A stretch of DNA of 64,000 nt from Glandiceps talaboti (Eukaryota > Hemichordata > Enteropneusta > Spengelidae). The notes beneath the pieces are model-generated. The model had not been told where the DNA came from. It searched no databases and was given only the letters and a program-made list of their open reading frames with translations. Location of the stretch: assembly GCF_964340395.1 (NCBI RefSeq), contig NC_135551.1:14591003-14655002 (forward strand). The letters are read 5' to 3'. Shown here in pieces: positions 46,340 through 58,095 of the stretch. A program made the position numbers and the translations under genes. How positions within the stretch are numbered: position 1 is the stretch's first letter; the number at the start of each line of letters is the position of its first letter.

Positions 46340-46511
46340 AATTAACCGACTAGTTTCGGATAGGGAGTGTTAGTTTGATGAAAATTTGTCAGGTATTATC
46401 AATTCTGTGTGGCCATATATGTCAAGATTGTGATACTTATATGAGCGCATAATAGGAATAAAATTTTGTCATCATTGATACAGTCGCTATATTTAGTTAT
46501 ATCTGCTATGA

Positions 46512-46517
46512 AATAAA
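46512..46517 (+). terminator. Polyadenylation signal, receptor F
   Basis: AATAAA in TATGAAATAAAAGTCATGG, conserved after E and G. Confidence 0.4.
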
Positions 46518-46571
46518 AGTCATGGTACTGATAGTCACATGTTTACCCCTGCTATGGTGATATATACAACA

Positions 46572-46704
46572 ATCTCTCTCTGTCTGTCTGTCTGTCTGTC
46601 TGTCATTCATTCATTCATTCATTCACTCACTCACTCACTCACTCACTCACTCACTCACTCACTCACTCACTCACTCACTCTCTCTCTCTCTCTCTCTCTC
46701 TCTC
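46572..46704. repeat. (TCTG)(ATTC)(ACTC)(TC)n compound microsatellite
   Basis: Four successive repeat types, each sharing TC with the next. Confidence 0.95.
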
Positions 46705-47595
46705 GTGTAAACGAGTTTTAATGTTTGACGACATAACTCTTTAGAACCCTTTCATGGAAATTGGTTAAAGATGTATGGCTATGATATATGGTTCCAGTAA
46801 GTAGGAGTGTTGTTGACAAAGAAAGCAGGCAGCTTCGTGTTCACGATAGACTTTGTTGTTTACCTGGCGGGTTGAGTAGTTCAGTGTAAGGAGGTACTGA
46901 AATGTACGGTCAAATGTCAACAATAGTAGGTAAAAATAGAACGTTCAGTCTGAGAGCAATGAAATATACTCTTTAGTTTGCTATGAGTATACGTCTTTGG
47001 AGTGTGTAGGTGGCGCTTGTCGTGCTACTTTTGTTGAAAACCCTTGCAGCAATCAACATATACGGGACAGACAGTCCAAAATAATGTTTTTGTTTATTTG
47101 AGGAAATTCTGCATCAAATTATTTGTGTATTTGCTTGTAGTTAAAATGTGTGTAAATTAGCAATAACATCCTTCTCACGTTTTTATTAACCAAACGCACT
47201 AAACATTTATTATTAATTAATTGGCTGATGGTATTTCATCGACGTCATTGGGATATTTAATATTGGTTAAAATAAACTTTCGGTGCAAAGAATTTCTCCA
47301 GATATTTCCCACAGGATGTTTTTTCTACAATATTCTGAATCTGAGTATATTGTCGTAACCAAATATATTTTCGGTCATTCTTAGACTGTTCTGGCACTAC
47401 ACCGAGGACTAGATTTTATAAATAAAGAAATGTTTGTTGTGAATAATGAATATATAACATGGACATCCACAAGCCTACAATTGACTTTTGTCTGCGTTTC
47501 AAGAGGTCCTCACCCATATTCAACTATCCCTTTGTTCATTTCTTTTTAGCTACTTTTCTCGCTCACGCAATCTTGCACAAACAGGACTTTGTGTG

Positions 47596-47608
47596 TATTG
47601 AGGAAATA
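47596..47608 (+). promoter_or_regulatory. Shared receptor promoter motif, pseudogene G
   Basis: TATTGAGGAAATA, 79 bases before the degenerate start codon. Confidence 0.5.
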
Positions 47609-47687
47609 TATATTGTCGATTGCGTTTTCTCAGTGACTTGGTTGCACGTGCAAATTTTTTGTTTGATCTGCCGGTGTTTGTGTAATC

Positions 47688-48791
47688 GTGTACATTTCTT
47701 TGTGGTGCCCTGGATACAGTACCTACCTTTTTATGTTGAGCCAGAAGACCAGAACGTACAATTACCGTATGGCAGCTCCTACCACTTAGCTCTCACATTG
47801 CTGTGTACCGTAAAAAACATCCAAATAAGTCAGTTTGTAGTATGGTACAAGAATAGTGACCACACTGGTTTGACTGACAGTCGTTATTCTATCATTATTT
47901 TCTTGTGCAAGTTTCCACCCAAATTTCCATCAAACAAAACAATATAATCGAAGTATACAAATCATGTCTTCGTCTCAAACCATCTCATCAGAGGAAGATA
48001 CTCTCATCACTTTCACATGTGATACAGAAGCAAACCCAGCAGTGGTGAAGTACGAATGGACTTTACCAGATATTCCTAGATTTACACTAGAGAGTGGTCA
48101 TATTCAACTTTCCAATGAAAACAAATCACTATCAATGACGAGATTTTTGATGGATGATAATGTTGAATATACAGTCACTTGTAAAGCTACTAATGCTATT
48201 GGAACATCTACTGCTTCAATAATACTGTATGTCAATATAATTATTACCGTCCTTTCAACTACTATGACCATACAATCGGACAAGGAAGAACAAACATTGT
48301 TTACACAGCGATTTCAGACTAAGGAAGCCAATGGAATGTACACAGAAAATAACAGACCGACCGTTGAAGGTAAAGTAAGCGCAAGTCTTTGTGTTAAAAC
48401 GAAAGAAATTGAAATGTATCTACAACTTTGTTACATATGGGAACCTTACATTCCTGCATCGTGGGTTGGTGGAATCGTTGGTGGCGTCTTAATTGGCCTT
48501 GTGGTTGGTGCAATTACTGCCGCTGTAGTCAATGTATACGCTATGAAATATCGACGGAAGAAAAGGGATAAAATGACACGAAATGAGCTACAGGGTGAAA
48601 ACTCAACATACCTCCAGGATACCCATATTGCTCTTGATGGCCATTATCAAAGTGTAGGACCTGTGGAGACTCCTGTTTACACCTCACTCGGTGATTCCAA
48701 AAATGATGACAATTATCAAAGTTTTGAGCCTAGAAGTCAAGACATATATATGACACCACAGATTGCAACACGGCAAAGCAATCAGAAATAA
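47688..48791 (+). pseudogene. Ig receptor G, disrupted, ITAM-type tail
   Basis: The start codon aligned with the ATGTAC of gene A reads GTG (47688). The leader and first part of Ig1 are readable (PFYVEPEDQNVQ, WYKN), then the end of Ig1 and most of Ig2 are deleted (junction near 47898). A further 26-base deletion near 47940 shifts the frame to a stop. From 47964 a clean 275-codon frame covers Ig3, stalk, membrane segment and tail, with YQSV, YTSL, YQSF and YMTP. Its 5' half resembles A/B-type receptors and its 3' half E/F, so the gene was chimeric before it decayed. The 3' frame could be translated, but without a signal peptide. Confidence 0.8.
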
Positions 48792-48820
48792 ATATACGAA
48801 TACTGCACGTGTATATATGC

Positions 48821-48946
48821 TTAGCCTGAAAGATCCAGTCGTTGTTTCACCCAATGTAACAGCCCCCAATGTGGGGTAGCTATAGCGAGTGATTACATAA
48901 GCGGACCAACGATCGATTGGTCCTTTCGGATTAGTGTACTTAGTCT
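48821..48946. mobile_element. Possible 125-base inverted-repeat insertion
   Basis: Present just after G but missing from the aligned 3' flank of E. Its ends hold an imperfect inverted pair (GAAAGATCCAGTCGTTG against the complement of CAACGATCGATTGGTCCTTTC). Size and ends suggest a MITE-like insertion. Confidence 0.35.
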
Positions 48947-49477
48947 AGTATATGGTGACCAGAATACTAAAACGGAAAGGTATAGGTGCATTGACTATTT
49001 CTTATCATCGCTGTCTCATGAAAAGATATCAAACGTTTTCGATAATGGTTGTGTTATGCGAATATTAAACCATATAGAAGAAACCCATAAACGGTGATAT
49101 GCGACGAGGAATAACTTTATATTTGTCATGTCACTATATACTAGTATATATAGAGTTGTTATAGGGAAATTGAAATGTATAACCAGGAAGAAAGATTCAT
49201 ACAGATTTTTTTATCGGAATAAAACAAAGCATGGTCATATTAGTAAGAGGGCGACACATTTTCTGTTGACTTCGTAATGACTTTGTGTATGACACTTTTA
49301 TATGATTTTAATTAAACAAGCACAGTAATTTCGTTGTAAACTCTTGTTATGGCGATCGTAGCCACATTTAACACAAAATAAATATCATAGTTGTACTTTT
49401 GTATTGTTCGATGATTAACCATGTACTAATTGCCCAGTGATGGTTGTACTGAAAGTGCACATATAGCATCGTCATGA

Positions 49478-49595
49478 CGACCACCACCACCACCACCACC
49501 ACCGAGTGATGGCTATACTCAAACTGCGTTCCATCACTATGGTCGTTGTCGTCGTCGACGTCGTCATCATCGTCGTCATCATCATCATCGTCATT

Positions 49596-49627
<32 letters not shown>

Positions 49628-49660
49628 TATCAGCACCATCACCACCACCATCTCTGCCAC
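49478..49660. repeat. (CCA)n and (ATC)n arrays
   Basis: Trinucleotide arrays; Asp-, Met- and Ile-rich frames here are artefacts. Confidence 0.95.
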
Positions 49661-50400
49661 CATCAACCATCGATGCTTTTGTGAACGAAAACAACTGCTA
49701 AATTAATAAAAAGGAGAGGATCATAGTAGTACAATTAGCCATAAAATGGCTGCACAACTATAAACATAATGTTATCCAAATAATTGATAACGCGTAATCA
49801 AGACTCAAAATATAGAACATAACTAAAATTATTCATCATTACACATAGAATGACATTAGTAACCTATATATTATGAATTTGTAGTAAATATTAATATACG
49901 CTCACCAGTAGACGTAAACGATAATATCATGTTTAGGAAATGAACTTGATCCTGATGAAATAAGTTTAGGATTTCTGATCACACTATCAAAAAATAAAGC
50001 ATGTTGTGTGTATATGTATAAACATTAATAAAACTAGTGATAGGAGCGACAGCAATGGTATATTATAACAGGAATAATCATACTTGTGTTATCAATGTAT
50101 AATTTGATTAATAAACTTACTTAGAAGTATGTTCATATTTCCAAAAGTGTATGCATGAGTTTGTGATCAATAAAATAGATCATAGAGTGTATGATTGCAC
50201 GATGATGAATGCATCACATTCTAGTTTCGGATAGGGAGTGTTTATAGTTTGATGACAATTGAGTCCACAAGTTTGCCCGGTGTTTAAACAATGTGGCTAC
50301 ATATTTCAAGATTGTGATACTTACATGAGCACAGTTTAGGAATAAAATTGTGTTATGATTGGATACATACAGTTGCTATATTTAGTGATATATGCTATGA

Positions 50401-50406
50401 AATAAA
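50401..50406 (+). terminator. Polyadenylation signal, after G
   Basis: AATAAA in the same context as 40792 and 46512. Confidence 0.35.
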
Positions 50407-51036
50407 AGTCATGGTACTGACAGATGTTTATCCCTGTCATACATTGTGGTGATGAATAAAAGTAAATATAAGTATAAAAGTAGTTCAGTGTATGGAGATA
50501 GAGAAAAGTAGGATCAAATGTCAACAATAGTAGGGGTTATGTAGTACTTCCAGTCCGAGAGAAATTAAATATACTGTTTAGTGTGCAATGAAAATACGTC
50601 TTTGGAGAGTGTAGACGGCACTTTCCGTGTGTTTTTGTTGGAAATCTTTGCAGCAATCAGGGACAGTCCCAAATAATGTTTTGTTTTCTATTTGAGCAAA
50701 TGCTGCAATCAAATTCTTTGTATATTCGGAATAACTTGATTCGTTACGGTAAACTTTGGAGCAAAGATATTTCACACAGGGTGGTTTTCTACAATATTCT
50801 GAGTACATTTTTATAAGCAAATATATTCTCGGTCATTTTTCGTAAAATTCATTCGACTACTGTGGCGCTAAACCGACGTCTGGGTTTTTTCAATAAAATC
50901 TAACACGAACATCCACACAGCCTACAATTGACTTTTGTCTGCGTTTCAAGAGGTCGCTCACCTATATTCAACAATCAAATTGATCATTTTTAAGCTTCTT
51001 TTCTCTCTCACGCGATCTTGCAAGTCTTTATGTGTG

Positions 51037-51049
51037 TATTGCGGAAATA
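51037..51049 (+). promoter_or_regulatory. Shared receptor promoter motif, pseudogene H
   Basis: TATTGCGGAAATA, 82 bases before the ATG at 51132. Confidence 0.5.
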
Positions 51050-51256
51050 AATATTGACGATAGCGTTTTCTCAGTTGCTTTGTAGCATGGCCAGAACTTT
51101 TTGTGTTTTATCTGCTGATGTTTTTGACGCCATGTACATTTCACAGATAGCAGGAAAGATCCTCGACTTCATGACCTCAGCAATTGTACTTTTGTAGTGC
51201 TCAAGATATAGTAACTTCTTTTTAACTCCCGTAATGGAAGGTATTCAAATTGCGAT

Positions 51257-51307
51257 GTCTGTTTGTCTGTCTGTCTGTGTGTCTGTCTGTCTGTCTGTCT
51301 ATCTATC

Positions 51308-51401
<94 letters not shown>

Positions 51402-51540
51402 CGTCCGTCCGTCCGTCCGTCCGTCCGTCCGTCCGTCCGTCCGTCCGTCCGTCCGTCCGTCCGTCCGTCCGTCCGTCTGTCTGTCTGTCTGTCTGTCTGT
51501 TTGTTCGTTCATCCGTCCGTATGTGTGTGTGTCTGTCTGT
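51257..51540. repeat. (TGTC)n(CGTC)n(TGTC)n microsatellite
   Basis: About 280 bases; a central block of about 18 CCGT units sits between CTGT units. Confidence 0.97.
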
Positions 51541-51639
51541 GTCATCATTTTCTTAAAAACGGCTAGCTCAATTATAATGATATTTGGTACATATAATGGC
51601 AGGGTAATGGCTAGAACTAATTAGTTTTTGATCGAGATC

Positions 51640-52630
51640 TGTTTATGTTAATTTGGTCAATTTGCATATCAAGTAAATTGACTAATTAAGTCTCTTACGA
51701 CTGCCTACTTCAATATCAATACAATTTAGTACATACATTAAAACATAACAAAGTGCATATGTCCAATAAAGTTTGTTGATTTCGCTTAAAAATTTAGTGA
51801 ATAATTTGCATAATTATTTATTTTCGGCTATATCTTAAGACTGCATACTTCAATTTCAATTTGCATAGTACATACATACATTAAGATAACAAAGTGCATA
51901 TGTCCTATAAAGTTTGTTGATGATGTACCTTACAGTGTTAATGAATAATTTACATAATTAATTATTTTCGGTAATTACGCTATATCTTAAGAATACATAT
52001 TTCAATTTCAATATAATTTAGTACATACATTAACCATAACAAATCGCATTTGTCCTATAAAATGTGTTGATATAGTTTAATTTTAATGAAAAATATGCAT
52101 AATTAATGCTTTTAGGTAATTAGGCTGTATCTTAATAATGCAAGCTTCAAATTTCATATAGTATGGTACATATATCAACCATCACAACATTCTGTGAAGT
52201 TTGTTGATACAACTTTTACTTTTAATGATTTGAATAATTAACGATATTCAGTAATTAAGCTGTATCATACACTCTCAAAATTCCATATAATTTGGCACAC
52301 ACATTAACCATAAGAAAGCACACTGATACCAAAGTTTTTAAAGTGTTAATGAGTAATTTGCATAATTAGTGATTTTCGGTAATTGGGCTTTATCTTAAGA
52401 ATGTAAATAGCAAATTTCAAATAATGTTTTACATATATCAACCATAACAATGCGCACATGAGGTTTCTTGATTTAGCTTTTACTTTTAATGAGTAATTTG
52501 CATTATTAACGATCTTCAGTAATTGAGCTATATCTGTGGAATCCATGCTTTAAATTCCGTATAATCTATCATATACATCAACCATGAGAAAACACACATA
52601 TCCTTTAAAGCCTGTTGGTTTAGTATAAAC
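51640..52630. repeat. Tandem repeat of about 145 bases, six to seven copies
   Basis: Each unit has GAATAATTTGCATAATTA, ATATCTTAAGA, TTTAGTACATACATTAACCA and AAAGTTTGTTGAT in the same order. The last block recurs near 51771, 51912, 52061 and 52200, then in degraded form near 52466 and 52611. Confidence 0.8.
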
Positions 52631-52694
52631 ATCCACTGATCCGACTAATGGAGGGTACACGAACCTCCATTTGTCAGATCAGTGGATATTTACA
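52624..52694. repeat. Long hairpin, 31-base arms
   Basis: Arms 52624-52654 and 52664-52694 are complementary apart from a few mismatches (core CATCCACTGATC, ATGGAGG), with a nine-base loop, at the end of the tandem array. Confidence 0.75.
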
Positions 52695-53256
52695 CTCACG
52701 GCATAATGCGTTAATTCGGGCAAATAGTGAGTTTGTTCTAGCAAGCTACTAATTAATGCAAAGCTGATAAACTCAGATAAGACGCTGATATCAGGTAGGA
52801 AATAGAAAAAACAGTGACAGGAAACCGTATTTAAAACCTTATTTGAAATATACAGAAAATAATATTTAAAATCCGGAAAAGTCCTTTTCCCCATCGTTTA
52901 ACTCTGGTTATGTGGAGCTAGGAGATCTGAGCGTACAATTCCTGTATGGCATCACCTACCAAATAGCTCTCACATTATTGTGTGCCGTGAAGAACATTCA
53001 AGCAAATCAGGTTGTAGAATGGTACAAGAATGGTACTCCGATAAATCAAGCATCAGACATATATGACGTCACTGGTTTGACTGACAGTCGTTATTCTATC
53101 ATTGAGTCAATAACAGGACCGTGTTCTCAATACAATCTACAGATTCAAGGCGATGCCTCTCATGCTGAATTTGATAGTGGACAGTACAGGTGTGCTGTGA
53201 AACCTGTTGTTCCAATTATACAATCGGACATTGCAAATTGCAACAATTATGTTATT

Positions 53257-53451
53257 TCAGGGAATATATTTAAACAGTTGGCTGCTATTGAACTTACACA
53301 TATTAGTGAAACTACAAACATTCCTTTATTGATGAATCTTGCAATAAACCCCTATATTTATATATTTGGCAATGAGAATGAGAGAAGGAGTTCGTCCCGA
53401 CATATTGTCGCTGTTTTTAGTAAGGATTTGCCTACAAGAAACTTCAGATGA
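53257..53451 (+). other. Possible GPCR transmembrane-7 fragment
   Basis: The frame that continues after Ig1 of H reads PLLMNLAINPYIYIF and then a basic stretch. NPxxY followed by hydrophobic and basic residues is the pattern of TM7 and helix 8 in rhodopsin-family receptors. Only about 40 residues fit, so chance is possible. Confidence 0.2.
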
Positions 53452-54427
53452 AAATGACAACTACCAACATGAGTTAGTATTTTAGTAAACGTCAACAGTG
53501 ATGAATCAAATATATCATATTTTATGAAAACATAGAAACACTGTTGCTCATCTCGGTAACACGTTCATAAAGTTGGAACTTCAATAATATACATGTAGCA
53601 ATGTTCTTTGATTCACAACCAAGTTCCTATTTACCATATGTCTACGTTTTGCAGTGTGTAATGGTGAAGAGTAATCATCGTTAGTTTGCCCCAATGGTTT
53701 CCACAGTACCGTTGCTTAAACGTAGATTGACATAACAAAGTGACTTTTTGTATATTGAAGAACATAAACTCTATTACTGTTGGTCATCTGCTTTTCAGAA
53801 AATCATGGAACAAAGTGGCGAGCAAATGTAGCCTACACTACTTTCTACTTCTGTAAGGTTAAATTCTAATTAGCCCATGCATTGTAAAGATAATATAGGG
53901 GAGGGGGGTTAGAGAAGGAGTTTAGCCATTTGACTTTGAAGATGGGGTTGAAGGTTAAAACATAGGACCAGCTGTCAAATATGAGGAATTGCTCTAGACA
54001 GATGGTATATATGTTACAAACTTTATTCAAATTATTTCATTTGTGTATTGACATGTGTATCAGCTATTGAGGCAAACTAGTTCCACCATTTTTCACTTCA
54101 TTTGTTTAACATCCTAAGGAGAAGGTGTAATCTACGTTTCAATAAACTGTCAATGATGATATACATAGAAATTGAATTATGGTAATTAGTGTAATTAGTA
54201 TGCAAACAAATTCAACAAAAATAAGTCAAGTATTTTTCCTGCCATTGAGAAGTGTCCACGTATCATGTGACCAAATATTATACTCTTAGCACATCTCCTA
54301 TCAATTTGCATATATACAAGAAACAAATCAAACAGTAGTTACATTAGTATGCATGCATTTTAACCAAACTCAAATGTTGAGTTTCGATCTTGTCAAAATA
54401 TTTACAGAAACAGCTTCATAGTCATAT

Positions 54428-54548
<121 letters not shown>

Positions 54549-55397
54549 CACCTAGAGAACTGCTACGTTTTGGTGAGGGTATACGATGTAACGAGAGTCA
54601 TCTAGTTTTAGAAAGTATAAATGATTATATATTAATATTTATGTTGGAGGCATCGTATTGTTTTGAATTACATTTGCCATATCAATGGAATAGCCACATC
54701 TCTTGGATTATTAATTAATTAAACAACTTCGCCTCGTCGTACTATATGAAAAATGTGAGATGGAACAATATAGACAAATTTGTGATATTAGTTACCTCAA
54801 TAAATTGCAAAACGTATATGAGCAAACAGTTTGTTATTGTACATACAGGAAGTAATTCGTAATAAAGTGGGCAAACAAAGGTAACAAGGGATTCACTTCC
54901 AAATTGAGCATGTACCCATGACTTCTGTATATGTTTAATGTCAACAATGCATAAATAGTTTGATTACTTGTGTTTACTTGTAATTATAAGTAATTGCATG
55001 TGTTTACCCAGATCCTATGAATTTACTGAGTCACAAACATGGACCTTGTTATTGTTGTTTCTCAGTATTGTTTAAAATAACAAAACCGTAGAGATTATTT
55101 ATCGATACAATATCCAAAATAGTTTTTCAACCGTATGACCATTTTAAAAGGATAGCGAAATATAACTACATCTTTTCAAACATTCAGTACAAAAAGTATT
55201 TAGTTATAATTCATATGTTTAACTTTGTGTATCTGTAAATAACAGTTATACATTTTAAGAATAATTCTTCTGAACAGTGAAAATCACACGTTATCTTTTC
55301 GAAATGGGATGTAGTCTTACGAATGAAATTACTAAAAGTGAATTTCCAGTTTGCTTCAATATCCAGCCTTGACTCATTTTTGCACTTTACACAATTA

Positions 55398-55454
55398 ATA
55401 CAATACAATACAATACAATACAATACAATACAATACAATACAATACAATACAAT
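55398..55454. repeat. (ATACA)n microsatellite
   Basis: About 11 pentanucleotide units. Confidence 0.95.
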
Positions 55455-56502
55455 GCAACTTATTTGTATAGGAATACATTGTTCATGGATCAAAGAATCA
55501 ATAGGACAGTATAGTTCCATAATTTGCTATGGTTGAAACGAATGCGACGTTTCGATTTGTCTGCTACTGACCTTGATCACGCAACCATTTGAACAATCAG
55601 CGTCAATGTCGTAAAGTTTGTAAACCTGTACCACCAGCAACACTCAACACTTTTATTCAAGCAACTCAAACCCATTCTTTGTCAGTGGTCAGTGGTCAGC
55701 ATACACGTTTTTGAAACAGAGGTACAATTGTCAACACAAATCAGGCCACTTTAAAATCCAACATCATGGTCGCCCAATACTGTGATAGCTCTATGGGAGT
55801 ATATGTAGTAACTGTGTACTTTTCTAGATAAGAAGACGGTGAACCCAAAATTTCTCATCCTATGTTTTCTTTTCTTATATTTTTCATATTTCAATAATAG
55901 AAGGAACACGCTTTCATATTGTAAAGTTTGGAGAGATTTTAATCGTTACGGTAATTGGACCACAGGGCATATTGCTACTTAACATAAAGTCATTTGACAG
56001 TAGTAATCGTGGTATTTTCCAATGTCACATAATTATCTTCTAATTGGGAATAGTACAACTATGTGGGAATAATTTTCCGTCACGTTAATGACATCCTCGC
56101 ATTTTGCATTGTTCTGCGCACCAAGCACTCGTTACGAACGAAATATTAAACTAGTCTTCGGTCAATTGTATTGGTTCAATGAAAGGTAATTTTGGTTCAT
56201 AAGGTTTAGTTTTCGTCACATATAGGAGAATCAATGAATATATTATGATGTAAAAGTAAGTACACATATTGCCGGATAATGTGCGTTTGTTTTCCAGTGT
56301 CTGACATACACAGAAACCGATTCCACCGTGGGCACACGACCAACACATTCTTTCGTGTACACATACCTATGCATGTTCCAATGGACATAAAGCTAAACTT
56401 GAGACACCTACAATCAAACTACAATTCTTCTAATAGACGTGTTTTTTATTCAATAACGTCTAAGGTATTGTCATATTTCTTGCATTTCACTCCGTATACT
56501 TA

Positions 56503-56518
56503 AACACACACACACACA

Positions 56519-56579
<61 letters not shown>
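56503..56579. repeat. (AC)n(TC)n microsatellite
   Basis: Short AC run followed by about 29 TC units. Confidence 0.95.
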
Positions 56580-56581
<2 letters not shown>

Positions 56582-57520
56582 CGCTTTTATTAGACAAGGA
56601 GAGACAACAGAGATAATAAAATTTGCAGCCATCAGTTCAATTCTTTAATATTACAAATTCAGTAAAGATTACCAGTATAAGATTTAACATATTATGTAAA
56701 TGTTGGATGTAGCAATATAATTACAATTTAAAGTAAAGTCTATTTCTTGTAAGTACATATTGTTATCAAATATTCTACTTGGGAAAATCTTTCATTGATA
56801 GAATTTCCTAAAATAATAAACATTTTCCCAATGACCTTTCTAGTCGTCCTTGTAATCATAAACTCTTTTTAAAAACCCATTTTAACCATAATTCATATAT
56901 CCCTAATTGACTCTAAAGCCAGTAAACTCTGCCCTGGAAAATTAGGTATTCAATTTGTATGCGAGTTTTCATTTAACGCGTTGTATTATTAGATGTTTAG
57001 AGGTCTCATATCAATGTAATTGTTTAGTATCAGGGTCTAAAAACATTTCTGTATACATGAATGCCTAATAACGGAATTACAACATAGGATTCGTGAGAAA
57101 AAATTCGTAATCAACTGTTTCATTTATTTATTTGCCAGAGGTCGAAAGGGAAACAAAATGTACATATCAAGTGAGAAAAATGAATTTGTTAAATAAACAC
57201 GTCGACAATGAAGATACAAATAAAAAATAACTTTAAACATCTGACTGGACCACAAAAATAGTTTGTTCATACGTCGGGTTTGTGGCCCAAGGAAAACATT
57301 GAGAGTGATATATACATATGTTATTAAAAACACACAAAACCCCAAAACACGACAAAAAACAAACACAAACAAAACATATGCATGATGTGCAATGTCTTAA
57401 TGCAAATAAACTATCATGTATTGTAAACAGTATTACACCTTTTAGGTGGTACTTATAACTGTGCAATGCACTGGATAACACTCTTCACTAATTAACACTT
57501 TCTCAATCGTGGGATGAAGT

Positions 57521-57526
57521 TTTATT
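57521..57526 (-). terminator. Possible polyadenylation signal of the short C1q gene
   Basis: AATAAA on the minus strand five bases after the stop codon; another lies near 57123. Which is used is unknown. Confidence 0.3.
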
Positions 57527-57531
57527 TTATA

Positions 57532-58083
57532 CTAGTCAGCCGTAAACAGCATATATCCAGAAAACGATGCATACTTGTGACCTGGGTGGCTAAACAAAAA
57601 AAAAGGTTTACTTTCAGCGTATGGTAGCTTCATCCATACTTGATCACCTTTGTTACAAGGAATGATGACGTCATTTCCTGTTTGTTGGATTTCTTCTGGG
57701 CCTGAGTCACCACTTGCCATTCCAGAATGAGCTGCGATGATTTGTTCATTGTTCTTGGTCAGTTGAATGTGTAGGTTACTGTTCACATGTTTCAGAGCGT
57801 TGAAGGTGAAGAAGTAGTAGCCTGACACTGGACAGGTGAAAATTCCTGTCAGAGGATTGTATCCATTACCAACATTGGTGAACACGTGATCATATACAAT
57901 GATATCCACGAACTGATTCGATGTCATAGAACTTGTCCTAGCCGCAGAGAAAGCAATTCTTCTTTCCTTTATGGTTGAATGACGCCCACAGCATTGTACA
58001 CATCTAGTTTTGGAACTCGTCGGTTGACAAATGCCGCTCGGGACCAAAAAGCTCAACACAAGGGCAAATAGTAAAGTCCGCAT
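57532..58083 (-). CDS. Secreted globular-head C1q protein, no collagen
   Basis: A 183-residue protein: signal peptide about 1-20, a short Cys-rich linker (RCVQCCGRH, about 27-35), then a C1q domain about 44-183 with IAFSAARTSS, VFTNVGNGYNPLTGIFTC, YYFFTFNA, GDQVWMKL and FSGYMLF. The length fits the secreted globular-head C1q class, expanded in many marine invertebrates and often linked to pathogen binding; the ligand is unknown. The start is the ATG at 58083, since the upstream extension has only a TTG. On the minus strand TTGCATTACAG ends about 8 bases before that ATG, the same acceptor-then-start layout as the collagen-C1q genes. The three cysteines in the linker could join subunits. Confidence 0.88.
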   Translation of the reverse strand: MRTLLFALVLSFLVPSGICQPTSSKTRCVQCCGRHSTIKERRIAFSAARTSSMTSNQFVDIIVYDHVFTNVGNGYNPLTGIFTCPVSGYYFFTFNALKHVNSNLHIQLTKNNEQIIAAHSGMASGDSGPEEIQQTGNDVIIPCNKGDQVWMKLPYAESKPFFLFSHPGHKYASFSGYMLFTAD

Positions 58084-58095
58084 TATGTTCACTGT

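Larger units (their letters stand above)
48947..51036. other. Spacer between G and H
   Basis: 3' flank shared with E and F, ending in leader-upstream DNA that matches the region before G (TACAATTGACTTTTGTCTGC). No gene seen. Confidence 0.55.
51229..52896. mobile_element. 1.67 kb insertion in pseudogene H
   Basis: Flanked by direct repeats TTTAACTC (51221-51228 and 52897-52904), an 8-base target duplication candidate. Contents: a TGTC/CGTC microsatellite, tandem 145-base units and a long hairpin. No coding capacity or clear terminal inverted repeats, so the class is undetermined. Confidence 0.45.
51132..53256 (+). pseudogene. Ig receptor H, interrupted, Ig1 only
   Basis: An ATGTACATT start aligned with that of gene A opens at 51132, but the leader frame stops within about 21 codons. 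Leader homology (TTTTGTAGTGCTCAAGATATAG) continues to about 51220. Then 1.68 kb of unrelated DNA intervenes, and Ig1 resumes at about 52905 with YVELGD, WYKNGTP, YNLQIQ and GQYRCAV, ending near NNYV. Ig2, Ig3, membrane segment and tail are absent downstream. Clearly derived from the receptor family and not functional as a receptor. Confidence 0.78.

Noticed and set aside
51257-51624. Ser-Val-Cys-Leu and Pro-Ser-Val-Arg frames
   Set aside because: Translation of the TGTC/CGTC microsatellite.
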